Below, piece by piece: positions 46,628 to 61,476 of a DNA stretch of 64,000 nt. The translations under genes and the position numbers were made by a program. This DNA comes from Amphirosellinia nigrospora (Eukaryota > Ascomycota > Sordariomycetes > Xylariales > Xylariaceae), in NCBI GenBank assembly GCA_004123355.1, contig SCHM01000002.1, forward strand, positions 4,871,569-4,935,568, in the 5' to 3' direction. Below the pieces are notes generated by a model. It worked only from the letters and a program-made list of their open reading frames with translations, made no database searches and had not been told where the DNA came from. Within the stretch, counting starts at the first letter, position 1. Every line of letters starts with the position of its first letter.

Positions 46628-48489
46628 TATTATATATAATAAAAATATTATTTAAAATTTAATTAAATAATAAAAACATTAAAACTATATTTAATTTATA
46701 AAAATTATAATATATTAAAAATATATAATATTATTTAAAATATAATATTAATTATAATAATAAATAAAAACTAATAAATAATGTATATTAATTAAATTTA
46801 AAAATATATTATTAATATAAATAATTATAATTAATTTATTTTATTATTATTTTTAATTAAATTTAAAATATTTTATAATAATTAAAAAGTTTTAATATAT
46901 ATAATTATAAAATAATAGTTTTTAATTATATATTTAAACGGACGTTTATAATTTTTAATAATATAAAATATATTATTAAAAATAAAATAATAGTTTTAAT
47001 TAAATAATTATTTTTAAATAATTAAAATATTTTTAAAAAAATTATTTTCGATTATAATTATAAATTTATTTTTAATTTTTAAAAGAATATATAAAAAATA
47101 TTAAATATTAAATTATTAATAATTATTATATATTATTTTTTAAAAAATAGTTTATTTAAAAAAAAAACTAAATAATTAAAATTATAATATATTTTTATAA
47201 TTATATATATTTTAAATTAAACTAGCTTAATATAATTTTTTTTTTATTTTTATAAATTATATAATTTATTTTATATAAATAATTATTTAAATTTAAATTT
47301 TTAGTTTTTTAATATATTTATAAATTAAATAATATATAATATTAAAAATATAAAGTTTTTATATAATTATTTATAATAAAATATTAAATTAGTTATAAAT
47401 TTTATTATTATTATAATAAAAAAATATTTTAATAATAAATATTAAATATTAAAATTTAAACTAAATAATAAAGTTTTTTTTATTTATATAATAATTATTA
47501 TTTAGTTAATAAACTTTTTAAAAATATTTATAATAATAAATTAAATTTTAAATTATTAATATAAAATTAATAATTTAATTTATAAATTAAACTTTTTTAA
47601 ATATTATTATATTTATTTTATTATTATTATATAATTATAATAAATAAAAATAATAAAAACTTTTTTAAATAAATAATATTATTATTAAAATTTAGTAAAA
47701 CTAATTAATATTTTAATAATAAAAATAAAAATAATATTTATAAAATTAAAATTATATTTAAATATTATTTTAATTAAAAAAAATAATTTTAATTATTTAA
47801 TTAAATAAAAAAATAAAATTATAAATATAAATATTAATATTTATATATTATTTTTAATATTTATAAAAACTTATTAATAAATATTAATTTAAATATGGCT
47901 TTTATTTTATATTATTAAAAATAAATTTTTTTTATAAAACTATTTATATTTAAACTTATATTTAAAATAATAAAAATAAAAAATAAACGTTTTTATAATA
48001 AGCTATATAAAATAATTAATATTTTAATTTTAACGTTAATATTAATTTAATATTAATTTTTATTAATTTTTTTATTATTAATATTATTATATTTAAAATA
48101 TTTATAAATAAATTTTTTATTTTTTATTAAAGTTTTAAATTATAATTATTTATAAATAAAATAAAAAAAAAATAAATAAAAATATTATTTAATATTATAT
48201 AAAAAATTATAATTATAATATAGCTTAATTAAATTAATTTATTAAAGTTAATAAAAACTTTTTTATATTTTAATATTTTAATAAAGTTTTTAAAAAGTTT
48301 ATATTATTAATAGTTTTTTTATATAAAACGTAAAAAAAAACTATTTAAAAATATTTATATTTAAATAAATAACTACTATATTATTAGTTAAAAAATTATT
48401 ATTAAATTTTTATATAAATTTAATAATAAATTTTTTTTAATTAAACTTTAGTTTATAATATATAATATTTTTTTTAATAAATAATATTA
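46628..48489. other. AT-rich DNA without recognisable features
   Basis: This is the flank of the transposon at 44,802 and beyond. No frames, no matched repeats found by eye. The sequence is likely an older repeat that hosted the transposon. Confidence 0.4.
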
Positions 48490-48820
48490 AATAATTAAGT
48501 TTAATAAAATATATAATTATTATAATTAAATTTAATATAATTTATAAAAAAAAAAAATTAAAAATAAAATATAATATTTTATTTTATAATATTTTTATTA
48601 TATTTTTAATATATATTTTATTTTTTATATAAATATAATTTATATAAATTTATAATATTATATAATAAAAAATAAATATTAAAAATTAAATATATATTTA
48701 TAATATTAATAAAATAAACTTTTTTAATTTAAATTAAAAATTTTTTATATAAAATAAAAACTTTTTTTTATTTAATTAATTTTTTTATAAAACTTAAATA
48801 TAAATATAATAATATATTAA
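48490..48820 (+). repeat. Partial copy of the palindrome element's inner arm
   Basis: This aligns with about 39,720-40,075 (landmarks ttaagtttaataaaatat, ataataaaaaataaatatta, then the run into ttttataaaacttaaat). It stops near the palindrome centre and is joined to a gypsy fragment. Confidence 0.55.
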
Positions 48821-48829
48821 TTATAATAA

Positions 48830-49245
48830 ACTATTTAAATAATAAATATGAACTATATTTTATATTATAATAATAATTATAAAAAATATTATTAAAATAT
48901 ATTATAAAAAACCTTTTTAAATTTTTAAAATATTTATAATTATAATTTTAAATAATAAATTTTAATTTATTTTTATTTTTATAAATAAATTATATAAACT
49001 AATAAATAAAAATATATATTATAAAATTATAAAAAAATAAAAATTATAACTATATATAAATTATTATTAAATAATTAATTTAATATATATTTATTATAAA
49101 TTATATATAAGTTTTAATTTTTTATATTTTAATAAAACTATTATTTTATAAAATAAAAATAAGTTTTTAATATTATTTAATTTCGATTAAAAAACTAAAC
49201 TATAAATAAAAAATTATAAAAGCTTTTTATAAAAAAATAAAATTT
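48830..49245 (+). mobile_element. Fragment of the gypsy-type element, plus orientation
   Basis: It matches 9,090-9,540 of the block 1 gypsy element, covering the integrase-core region (shared words aaaaaacctttttaa and attataattttaaa). It is immediately followed by the 3' LTR of a minus-strand copy of the same family, so two copies lie in opposite orientation. Confidence 0.65.
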
Positions 49246-49252
49246 AACTAAA

Positions 49253-49493
49253 AGTTACGCTTTATATACTTAAAAAAATATAGCTTTAATATATATAATA
49301 TATTATATAAATTTATAAACAAAAAAAAAAAAAAAGTTTAAATTTATAATATAAATAACTATTAAATATTTATATAAAATAGTTATATTTATTATTAATA
49401 TTTGTTTTTATTTATTATAATTATATTTATTACGAATAATAATTATTATAAATAAAAATTATAAGTATTATAGCTAATAATAAAGTATAGCTA
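49253..49493 (-). repeat. LTR C of the gypsy family
   Basis: It ends in agttacgc (minus-strand gcgtaact) on the left and agtatagcta on the right. Strongly AT-shifted compared with the copies at 4,191 and 10,421. Confidence 0.7.
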
Positions 49494-52400
49494 TTAAAGT
49501 TTATAAATTTATAACTATTTTTTTTTTCGAAAAAAAATTAATTTAATTAAAATTAAAATTATAACTATTTTTTAGCAAAAAAAAAACGCTTTAAGTTTTT
49601 TTAATATAATTTTTTATAAAACTTTTATATTATTAAGTTATTATATTAGCTTTTTATATATTATTTAAAGTTTTTTTTTTTAATATAATATTTAAATATA
49701 TATAATATTTATATTTTTTTTTTATTTTATATGTTTTTTTTTATATTAATTTTTTTTTATATTATAACTTATTATTATTTAAATATAGCGCGTTAAAATT
49801 ATTATTTTATATTATATTTAGCTATATTTATAATTTTATTAAAAGTCCGGCTAAATTAAAGTTTTTATTATAAAAATTTTTTAATATTTTTATATTATTT
49901 TTAAAACTTTTTATAAAATATTATATATTATTAAAATTTTAACTTTTTTAATTTATTTAATATTATTATTTTTAATAATAAAATTAAAAGTTTATATTTT
50001 TTAATTATAAATTTTTTTATTTTTAAACTTTATTATTTTTTTTTTAAATTTTTTATTTTTTAACCTAATAATAAATTATTAAAATATTTTTATAATTAGT
50101 TTATATAATAACGATTTAATATTTTTTAAATTATAAAAATATTTAATATAAAAATATTTTTATTTTTTTATATATTTTAAATTTTTATTATATTATAAAA
50201 AAATTTATTTTATTTAATAAATAGTTTATTTTTAAAACTATTTTTTTTAAAAATTAATATATAACTTTTTATATTAAAATTAAGTTTATATTAATTTTTA
50301 TTAATTTAATTAATTATATATTTTTAAATATATTATAAGTATTTTTTATTTAATTTAATAAACTATATTATTTTTTTTATTTTTTTTATATATTTATTCG
50401 AATTTTTTTTTTTTTAAAAAGTTTTATAGCTTTTTATTTATAGTCCGATTTTTTAATTAAAATTAAATAATATTAAAAACTTATTTTAATTTTATAAAAT
50501 AATAATTTTATTAAATATAAAAAATTAATATTTAAATATAATTTATAATAAATATATATTTAAATTAATTATTTTATATATAATTTATTTATAATTATAA
50601 TTTTTAATTAATATATTTATTTATAATTTTATTTATTTTATAGTTTTATAATATTTATAATAATTAATATATATTTTATATTTATTAGTTTATATAATTT
50701 ATTTATAAAAATAAAAATAAACTAAAATTTATAGTTAATATTATAATTATAAATATTTTAAAATTTAAAAAAGTTTTTCGTAATATATTTTAATAATATT
50801 TTTTATAATTATTTTTATAATATAAAATATAATTTATATTTATTTATTAAAATAGTTTATTATAATTAATATATTATTATATTTATATTTATTTTTAAAT
50901 ATTTATTTAAAATTTATAATAAAATAATATTATATATGCTTAAATATTAAAAAAAATATAAATTTATTAAAAGTTTTATTTTTAAATATTTTAATAAATT
51001 TATATTTTATATAGTTTATTATATAATAATTATAATTTTTATTTAATTTAAACTATTAATAATATTTAATAATAAATTTATATATTTTATTTTTATTAAA
51101 TATATAATAAATATTTTATAATATATTTTTTAATAAAATATATTTTAAATATAAAAATTAAAAAATATTAAATATTTATAAAATATAATTAATTTATTTT
51201 TTAATTTTTATAAATTTTTTAATTTATTATTTTTTATTTATTAATAATAAATTTTTATATATTTTTACAGTTTTTTTTAAAAATTTGCTTAATTAATTAT
51301 AGTTTTATAAAAACGTTTAATTTATTATATATTTTAATAAAATTTATTATATTATATTATTTATTAATTAAAATATTATAAAATAATATTATATTTATTT
51401 TTTAGTTTTTATTTATTAAATTTTTTAATTTTTATAATAAAACGTTAGCTAATATATTTTTTTTTTAAAATAATATAATATTAAAAAATTATATTCTAAA
51501 AAAAATTTAATTTATTTAGTTTATTTTAAATTAAAATATTATTTTTTATTAAAAAATTTTAATATTTAATTATTAATATATTAAAAAAAACTCATTATAA
51601 CTATTAATTAATTCGGTTTTTATTTTTAAAATATAATATAATTATTAATAATTTTTTATTATAAATATTATAATTTAATTTAATATTATAAAATATTTTT
51701 AAAAATATATTATAAAATATTAAATTTTATTATATAATTATAATAATATAAAATTAATATTATTAAAAAATTAGTTTTAATTTTATTAATAAATTATAAT
51801 TAAAATATTTTAATAAAAAATATATTAAAGCTTTTTTAAATTAATAAAATAATTTTTTATATTTTTTAATTTATATAAAAATATACTTTTTTATATTAAT
51901 TAATTTAAAAATATAATAATATAATTTTAAATATTAATAAAATTTTAATAAAAATTATAAAATTTTTTAAAAAATTATATATTTTTAATTAATATAAAAG
52001 TTTTTTATTTTAATATAATATTAATTTTAATAAAATTTATTTAGATTTTTTTAATATTAATAATATAATTTAAAAATTTAGTTTTTATAATATAAAATTC
52101 GGATTTTTTTAAATTAATTTATAATTTAATTTAAATTAATTATTTTAATATATAATATATATAAATAATATATTTTTTTATTATTTTAAATAAATAATAA
52201 TATTATTAATATAAATATTATAAAAATCGTTTAAAAAATTAATTAATATATATTAATATATTATTAAAATATTAAAAGTTTATTAATAAAACTAAATAAT
52301 AATATTAATAATTAATATATTATATTTTATATAAAATATTATATAATTTTTATTTTTAAATAATATATAAATATAATTAAATATTTATTATATATTAAAT

Positions 52401-53282
52401 TAAATAAAAATTTTTGTTTATAATATAAACTAAAGTTTTTTTAATAAAAAAAAATAATATTAATTTTTTTTTTAATTTTATTTAGTTTATAATAATTTAT
52501 ATAAAAGCGAAATTTATTATTTATTTTTTTATAAATAAAATAAATACGCTATATAAAATATTATTAAATTTAATAAAACTTTTATATAAATTTTTAATTA
52601 AAAATTTTTATATAGTTTTTAATTTATTAAATAATATTTTATATAAAAAACTATATTTTAAATTAGTTTTAAATTTATTTTTAAAAAACTTTATTTTATA
52701 ATTTATTTATAAATAATATAAAAATATATTAAAATTAATTCGGTTAAAAATATATATTAAATTATAATATTTTTTAAATATTATTTTTTACGCTTTTTAT
52801 TTTAATTTTTTTTTTTTTTTAAAAAAAATCGTTTTTATTTTTTTTTAATTTTTTAATTATTTATTAACTTTATTAATATTAATAATATAAATATTTTTAC
52901 TTAATATTTTTTTATTATTATTTTAAAATAATTATATTTAAATTAAATATTTTAATTATTAGTTTTTTTTATATTAATTAATATTATTTTATTTTATATA
53001 ATAAAAATTTTTTATTAAACTTTTAAATAAAAATTAAAATTATATTTTTTACGAAAAATATAGTTTATATTTTTTAAAAATAAGTTTAATAAAAACTAAT
53101 TAAATATTATTTATTTTATTTTATTAAAGTTTTTTTATATTAAATTATTATATTTTAAATAAATATTTTTAGTTTTTTATTTTTAAATATTATTTTATTT
53201 TTTTATATTATTAACGTTATATTTTTTTAATTTTAAAATTATAATTTAATAATTAATATTAAATTAATAAATTAAATATTAT
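49253..53282 (-). mobile_element. Gypsy-type element copy C, 3' half, minus strand
   Basis: It begins with LTR C (49,253-49,493), the reverse complement of the LTRs at 4,191 and 10,421, followed by the same internal tail found at 10,130-10,420. The integrase-core region recurs at about 50,650-50,870, and matches continue to the equivalent of about 6,765 in the block 1 copy. There the copia element of 53,283-60,591 interrupts it. The second part resumes at 60,592. Degraded throughout, without reading frames. Confidence 0.72.
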
Positions 53283-53565
53283 TGTTATAATTATAATATT
53301 TTTATATATAAAGTTAATATATTAATATTAATTGTATATAATAATTAATTATTAATTATAATATTAACTATTTATATAAAGTTAAGTTAATATATTTGCT
53401 TAATTTAATTATATAGTATATTATAGTAAAATTTTTTTTATATAAAAAAATTTTTTATATAAAAGCTTAATTTTATATAAATAATTAAAAAAAATAAATT
53501 AATATATATTAATATTTATTTTATTTATTATTATATATAATATTATATTTTTTAGCTATTTAATA
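53283..53565 (+). repeat. 5' LTR of the nested copia element
   Basis: Direct repeat of 60,309-60,591 with the same length of 283 bp, heavily AT-shifted. ATTAT precedes it. Confidence 0.82.
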
Positions 53566-56500
53566 TTAATTAATATTTTTAGTTAAAAAATATAAATTAA
53601 TAAAAATAAAATAAAATTTAAACTTAGTTATATAAGCTATGTTTTTATATTATATTTTAATTTTTTTAATATTATATTAATAAAAAAAATTAATTATTTT
53701 AATATATTTTAATATTATATTTTTATATAAAAATTTAATTAATATATAATTATATTATTTTTTAATTATTATTATATAAATTATATAAAAGTTCGTAATA
53801 TAATTTAATAATTTTTTCGTTTATAATATTTTAAATATAATAAAATAATAATTAATTATATAATAACTAATATAATAAATATATAAAAATATTATATTTT
53901 TAAAAAAATAATTAAAATAATTTTTTATTTTTTTAGCTAATATTTATATAATAGTATAGCCGAAAAAATTGCTTAAAAAACTAGTATACTTTTAAGTTTT
54001 ATATAAAAAACTATTAATTTTATATATATAAAAATATTTTATAAAACTTTAAAATAATTATTATAAAATAAATTAATATATAAATAATATTTATATATAA
54101 AATATAATTATATTTTATATAATTTAAAAAACTTTTAAAAATATTAATAAAAAATTTTAAAATAATAAAACTTAAAATATTTAATAAAATTATATTTAAA
54201 TTATTAAAAAAATTTATAACGTTTTTTATATAAAAAATATTTTAAATTAAAAATTTATAAAATAATTAAAAAAAAACTATATTATATAATTTATAAAAAA
54301 TAAATATATTTTAGCGTATAAATTTTAAATTTTTATAATTATTTTAAATAATATTTACGTTTTTATATTAAATTAATAATTTTAAAATTAATAAAGTTTT
54401 TTTATATAATAAAATAATTTTACGATTTTTTTTTTTTAAATAAAAAAACAAATAAAAAAAAAAATAAAAAAACAATAAAAAAATAACTATAAATAATCTA
54501 CGTATATAACTAAAAACTAACCTTTTAATTTTAAATAATAAAATATTATATAAAAATAAAATATTAAAAATAAAATTTTAAAAATTTTTATAATTATTAA
54601 ACGTTATTTATTTATTTTAATTAATAATTTATTTTTTATATAAATAAAAATATATTATATTTTTAACGTATAATAAAATATTTAGTTTTTTAAAATTTTT
54701 TTTAAACTTTAAAATAATTTATTTATTATATAATATTAAATATAAAAATATTTTATTTAAAATTTAAATTTTTTTTTATATAATATTTAAAATAAAGCTA
54801 TTTTATTTATAAAATATTAAATTTTTTTAAAAACTTAATAAAAAAAAAAAAACTATTTTAAAAAGCTATATAATTTATTTTATAATAAAATATAATAATT
54901 TATTAATTATTATTAAAAGCTTAAAATTATAAAAAATTAATTTTATATTATATTTTTTATAATATTAATTAATTATATAAAAAATTATTATATATATTAT
55001 ATTAATTTTAATTATATAAAAAAAATATAATATTATAAATTTATATTTTAATATAATTATAAACTATAATTAATATTAAATTAATTAAATTAATATTAAT
55101 TTTATATAAATATATAAATAAAAAAAAATTTATTTTTATATAAAATATTAAAAGTTATAATTAATAAATTATTTAAAGCTTAAAAATATTTAAAATAAAA
55201 TATTTAAAAAAATTTATTTAAATATAACTATTATATATATATATAAAATATTTTAAAATTTAAAATAATATTTATTTTTTAAAAATTTATATATAAAAAT
55301 TTTTTTTAAACTTTTATTTATATTTTTAAGTTAAAAAAACTTAATAATTTAATATTTTATATAAAAATAAAAAATTTTTATTATATAAATTAATAATATA
55401 ATTAAATTAATTATTATTTTATATAATATAAAAATATTATATAATATTTTAAAAATTTTTAAAAATAATATATTAGCTAAAATTATATAAATAATTATTT
55501 TTTAAAAACTTACGTATAAATAAAAAATATTTTATTTATTAAAAAAAAAATACTAGTTAATTAATTATATTTTTTAAAAAAAATTTCGTATAAAAAATTA
55601 ATATTTTAATATATACGAAATAATATTTAAAAATAAACTAACTTTTAAAAAATTTTTAACTTATTTAATTAAATATAAAAACTATTTAAATATATATAAT
55701 AAAAAAAAAAAAAAATTTAAATATATAAAATAAAAACATTATATAATATATTATAAATAATATATTTATATATTATATAATAAAAAAAATATTTAATTAA
55801 TAATTATAAATTAATTATTTAATTTATTTATATTTAATAATTAATATTATATAAAATATTAAAATATTATTTAAAATATAAAACTTTAAAATTTTTTATT
55901 ATAAAAAAATTATAAATAAAAACTTATATATAAAAAACTTAAAAACTAAAATTATTTAAACTTTTAAAATAATTAAAATAAACTTTAATAAAACTATATA
56001 ATAATTTTAATTAATATAATAAAAATTAATAATTAAATTAGCTATATAATATTTTATATTTTAAATATTTTTATTTTATTTTTATTTTTTTTAAAAAATA
56101 TAAACTATTTAAAAATATTTTAATAATATAAAAATATTATTATATAAAAAATAAAAATATATTTTTATCGTATATAAATAAAAATATTTATTTTTTAATA
56201 TTAGCCCGTATAAAATAGCTAGCTATTTTATAAAAATTAAATTATATTATTTATATAAACGATTTAAATATTTTTATATAAAAAAATTATATAAAATTTA
56301 TTATATAAAATATAAAATTAAATAATTTATTTTAAAAAAATTTAAAAATTTTTATTATTATTAAATATATAATAAAATTTATAATAATTTAAATTTATAA
56401 TTAAAAATAATTATAAATATTATATAAATAAATAATTAAAATATATTATATTATTAATATTATTATATTATTTTAAGCGGTAATTTTTTAAAATTAATAT

Positions 56501-59500
56501 TTATATAAAATATATAAAAATATTATATAAATATTAAATTAATATTTATTAAAAGTTTTTAATAATATTATATATAATTTAAAATAAATTTTTTATTAAA
56601 AAATTTAAAAATATATAAAAATAACTAACGTATAATATTAAAATATTTATTAAAAATATTAAATAATAAATAAAATAAAACGAATATATAAACTATTTAA
56701 ATATATATATAATATTTTTAAAAAAAAATTAATATATATAAATAATAAATTAATTTTATAAATAATAATAAAAATATTAAATAATATTATTAAATTTAAT
56801 AGTTTTATATTAATTTTTTTTTTTTTAAAGCTTATTTTTATATTAATAAAGAATTTTTTTATTTTTTTTTTTATATAAAAAAATAACTATTTAAAAAATA
56901 ATAAAAATATTATATAAAAACTATATAAAAATTAAAATTAATTATATAATTAATAAATAAATAACTATTTTTATATAATATATTTATATTTTTTTTTTAA
57001 AATAAAGTTTTAATATAAAAAAAAAAATAAAATAAAAAAAATATAAAATTAAAATAATCGAAAAATTAAATATAATTATAGCTTTAATTAATAAATTAAT
57101 ATATTTTTAATATATATAAATTAAACTATATTATTATATAAAAAATATTTAAATAAATAATTTAAATTAAAATAATATATAATTTATATAGTTAATAATT
57201 ATTAAAAAAAATATAACTAGCTAAAAAAAAAAACTTAGCTTTATTATTATATAATATTTAATATATTTATTATATAATATTTAAATATTATAAATTTTTT
57301 AATAAAAAAAAAAAAATTTTTAAATTAATAATTAAGCTATATATAAATAAAATTATTATAATTTTAATAAACTATTTAAAGTTAAATATAATAAAAATTA
57401 ATAAATTTATTATATAAAATTTTTAAATTTATTATATATAATTTAAATATTTATAAAAAAAATATATTTTTAAGTTTTATTTTATATAAAAATTAAAAAA
57501 AAAACTATAAAACTATATAAAAAATTTAAACTTATTATATAAAAATATAATAATATTAAAAAAAGCATTATTTTAATTTAATCGCTAACGATTTAATAAA
57601 TAAACTAATAATTAATTTTAATATTTAATTTTATTTTATATAAAATTTTAAAATTTTATATAAGCTTAAAAATATTATTTAAGCTTATATTTAATTAAAA
57701 AATAAATATTATATAATATTTATATTTATTTATTTTAAAGCTAAAAAAAAAATACTTTTTAAAAACTATTTTATATATTATATAATTTTTATAATTTAGC
57801 TAAATTTAAACTATATTAGTTTAAAATATATTATTAATATTATTAAAAAAACTTAAAATATAAATATTTATATATAATTTATATTTATTAGTTATATATA
57901 ATAGTTTAAATATTTTTAAAATAATTAAAATATAAACAAATAATATATTAAGTTTTATTATATTAAACTTTTTATTATATAAAAAAAAAAACTTAAATAA
58001 ATAAAATTTTATATAAAGCTTAAAAAAATTTTATTTTTTAAATATTTATTTAAGTTTAATAATAAAAAAATTTTTTTATATAAATAAAATATTATAATAA
58101 TTTAAAAAAACTAAACTAAAAATTTAGCTAAAATTAATTTTTATAAAAAAATTCGTTTAAATTATATTTTTTAATAAACTAAAAAAATATATTAATAATA
58201 TATATTAATTTAAATTATATATAATTTTATTATTATAGTTTAAATTATTAGCTATAATTATATAATATTAAAATATTAAATAAATAAATTAAATAATAAA
58301 AAATAACTTATTAAAAAAGCTTATATTTATTTTTTTTAATTTTTATTATATAAAGCTTTTTATTTTTATAAATAAATTATTTATAAATAATATAAATATA
58401 ATTTTATAATTTAAATTTATTATTATATTTATAATTAAAGCTTATATAAAAAATATAATAAATTTAAATTTTAAATCGAAAATAATATTATATATTAAAA
58501 TTTAAATAAATATAAAAAAATTATATAAAATATTTTAGCTAACGAATTATATAATATAGTTAATAGTTTTAATAATATTATTATTTTTATATAATATTTT
58601 AAAAAATTATAAAAATATTTAATTTATTTTTAATATTTATTATTTTATATTTAAATTTTAAATTATTATACGATTATTTAATTAAAAAAAAATAATTAAA
58701 AAAAAAAATTAATAATAAATATTATATTTTTTTAAAAATTATATAAAAAAAAAAAATCTTTAAAATATAATAAATTAATAATAAAAATAATTTAGCCGAT
58801 ATATTTATTAAATATACGTTAAACTAAATATTAAAAACTTTAGTTTTTACAAAAACTATTTATATAAATTGAAACATTTATTAAAAAACTATAAAAATAC
58901 GCTTATATAATAAATAACGGCTAAATATATAAAAATATATTATATATAAATATTTAAAAAAGTAAATATTATATATAAATAATAAAAAATTAGAAAATTA
59001 TAGCAAAAATAATAACTAAAATTTATACTTTAAAAAATAATATATACGATTAATTTTTTATTTTTTTTCTTTTTTTTTTTTAAACTTAAACTACGTATAG
59101 TAAAATAACAATACTATATAATTACTATATATAAACGCTATAAATATTATTTAAAAACTTAATATTATATAATATTAATTAAACGAATATTTTAATAATT
59201 AACGTAATATTATATAAATTATTTTAATATAAAATAATAATTTAGCTATAATTTTAAATAAAAATTATATAAAATATTTTTTTAACGTATAAACTTTATT
59301 TATATATTAGCGAAAATAATAATTAATAATATTTAAAAAATAATATTATATAAAAATAAAAACAATTATACTTTTTTTATTTTATTATATAATAAAATAA
59401 ATTAGCTAAATATATATTAAAAATTATTCGTATAAAATAAATAAATAAAAATATATATACGTTTATATATAATATATATAAAAGCTTTATAAGCTTAACT

Positions 59501-59877
59501 TTTAATAAAAAAGCTATAAACTTTAATAGCGCCGCTATTTTTTAAACGTATAAAATTTTAAAACTATATAATACTATTAAAAATAAAAAATATAAAGCGC
59601 AAGTAAAAAACCTTAACAAAGTTAATAAGTTTATAGCAGCTATTATTAAAACTAATAGTAATTTTGCTTTAATTATTTATTAATATAATATTTAAAAAAC
59701 TTAAAAAACTTTATATATAATAATAATAATAATAATAATATAATAATATTATTATTAATATTATTAATATTACTAGTATTATTAATTATTATTATAATAT
59801 ATTATTAATATATATTTATTATATAATAATTATTAAATTTACTATATAAGTTTGCAAAATTAATTAAAGTATATATA

Positions 59878-59896
59878 TAAAATATATATATATACG

Positions 59897-59928
<32 letters not shown>

Positions 59929-59941
59929 TAAATATACGCGC

Positions 59942-59977
<36 letters not shown>
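59878..59977. repeat. TA microsatellite followed by a 34-base poly-A run
   Basis: (TA)n with single acg interruptions at about 59,878-59,935, then acgcgcgt, then a pure A run at 59,944-59,977. It lies inside the 3' part of the nested copia element. Confidence 0.8.
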
Positions 59978-59979
<2 letters not shown>

Positions 59980-60308
59980 GTATAAAAATAACTTAATTAT
60001 ATATAATAATAACAAATATAAAAACAATATATTATTTAATTTTTTAGAATATTTAAATAAATTAAATAAAAAATTATATATAATAGTTATATATAAATTA
60101 GCTTTTTTATTTATATTTATTAATTTTTTTTTTACGTATAATTATATAAACACTAAATATTTTAAAAAAATAATAATTTAATATATTATTGGGCGCTTTT
60201 TTATTTATATATTTGCTATATAATATATTTAATATTTTTTTACGTTAGATTTTTTATATTAAAAAAATAATCGTACGAAAAATATTATAGCTAAAAAAAA
60301 AAAACTAA

Positions 60309-60591
60309 TATTATAATTATAATATTATTTATATATAAAATTAATATATTAATATTAACTATATATAATAGCTAATTATTAATTATAATATTAGCTATTT
60401 ATATAATAAATTAAGCTAATATGCTTGCCCGATTTAGTTGTATAATATACCGCAGTAAAATTCTTTTTATATAAAAAATTCTCCGTACGAAAGCCTAGCT
60501 TTCGTACAAATAGTTAAAAAAAATAAATCAATATATACTATTTATTTTACCTATTATTACGTACAATATTATACCTTTTAGCCACCCAACA
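60309..60591 (+). repeat. 3' LTR of the nested copia element
   Basis: It retains GC-richer words (atgcttgcccgatttag, taccgcagtaaaattc, ctccgtacgaaagcctag). ATTAT follows it. Confidence 0.82.
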
Positions 60592-61476
60592 ATTATAATT
60601 ATATATTTATTTTATTTATTATTAAATAATATTTTATATTATAATTAAAAAATAACTAAAATAAAAATATTAAATAATTTTATTAATAATTTAATAAAAT
60701 ATTATAATATTTAAATTATAATTTATTTAAAATAATATTATAAATTAAATTAATAATAATTATAAATTTTTTTTAAAAGTTTTTTATATATTTTAATAAT
60801 AATAAAAAGCTTAATTAATATTTTTTTTATTTTTATTATTATATTTATAATTTTTTTAATAAAAAAGTTTATAATAATAATAAAATTAAATAGTTTAATA
60901 ATTTTTTTTATAAATTATTAGTTTATATTTATATATATATTTATTTTTATATTTTTAAAAAAAATTATTTATAATTAAAAAAAATTTATTATTATATAAA
61001 ATATAAATATATAATAAAAGTTTTTTATTTAAATATTTTTAATTAAATTTATTTTATAATTAATAATATTTTTTAAAAATATTTTTTTAAAAAAAAAACT
61101 ATTTTTTTAAAATTATTTTTTTTTTTATATTTATTATAAGTTTATTTTTTATATATTAGCTAGTTTAATATTTAATATATTATATATAATTAAATAATAA
61201 TAATTTAAGTTTTTTTTTATTAAAGTTTAATTTTTTAAAAAATATTTTTTTTAAATATATTTTTATTAATAATAATTAAAATATTTATTATTAAAAATTA
61301 ATTATTATATTTTATTAATATTAAGCTTAAATAATTAAATAAATTATTATTATTATTATTATTTAGTTTTAAAATCAAATAAAAAATTATTTAAATAAAA
61401 GCAAAAAATAAAAAATAAAAATTATAATAAATTTTTATATTTTTTTTTATAAGTTTTATTCGTTTTTAATTAATTA
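60592..61476 (-). mobile_element. Gypsy-type copy C, continuation beyond the nested copia
   Basis: The sequence resumes exactly at the target duplication and matches the reverse complement of about 6,770 down to about 5,880 of the block 1 element. Matching stops at the DNA transposon at 61,477. The 5' 1.4 kb and the 5' LTR of copy C are not visible further right, so they are lost or beyond recognition. Confidence 0.65.

Larger units (their letters stand above)
53283..60591 (+). mobile_element. Ty1/copia-type LTR retrotransposon nested in gypsy copy C
   Basis: Two 283-bp LTRs lie at 53,283-53,565 (tgttataattat..) and 60,309-60,591 (..gccacccaaca). A perfect 5-bp target duplication ATTAT (53,278-53,282 and 60,592-60,596) defines the ends. 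The flanking gypsy sequence is continuous across it. Plus-strand codons near 56,240-56,275 recall the copia reverse-transcriptase YVDD region, and near 58,795 the late RNase H-type LADI motif, so the element runs on the plus strand. An A-rich tract precedes the 3' LTR as a polypurine tract would. The interior also holds a TA microsatellite and a 34-base poly-A run (59,878-59,977). No intact frame survives. The 3' LTR keeps clearly more C and G than the 5' LTR. Confidence 0.85.
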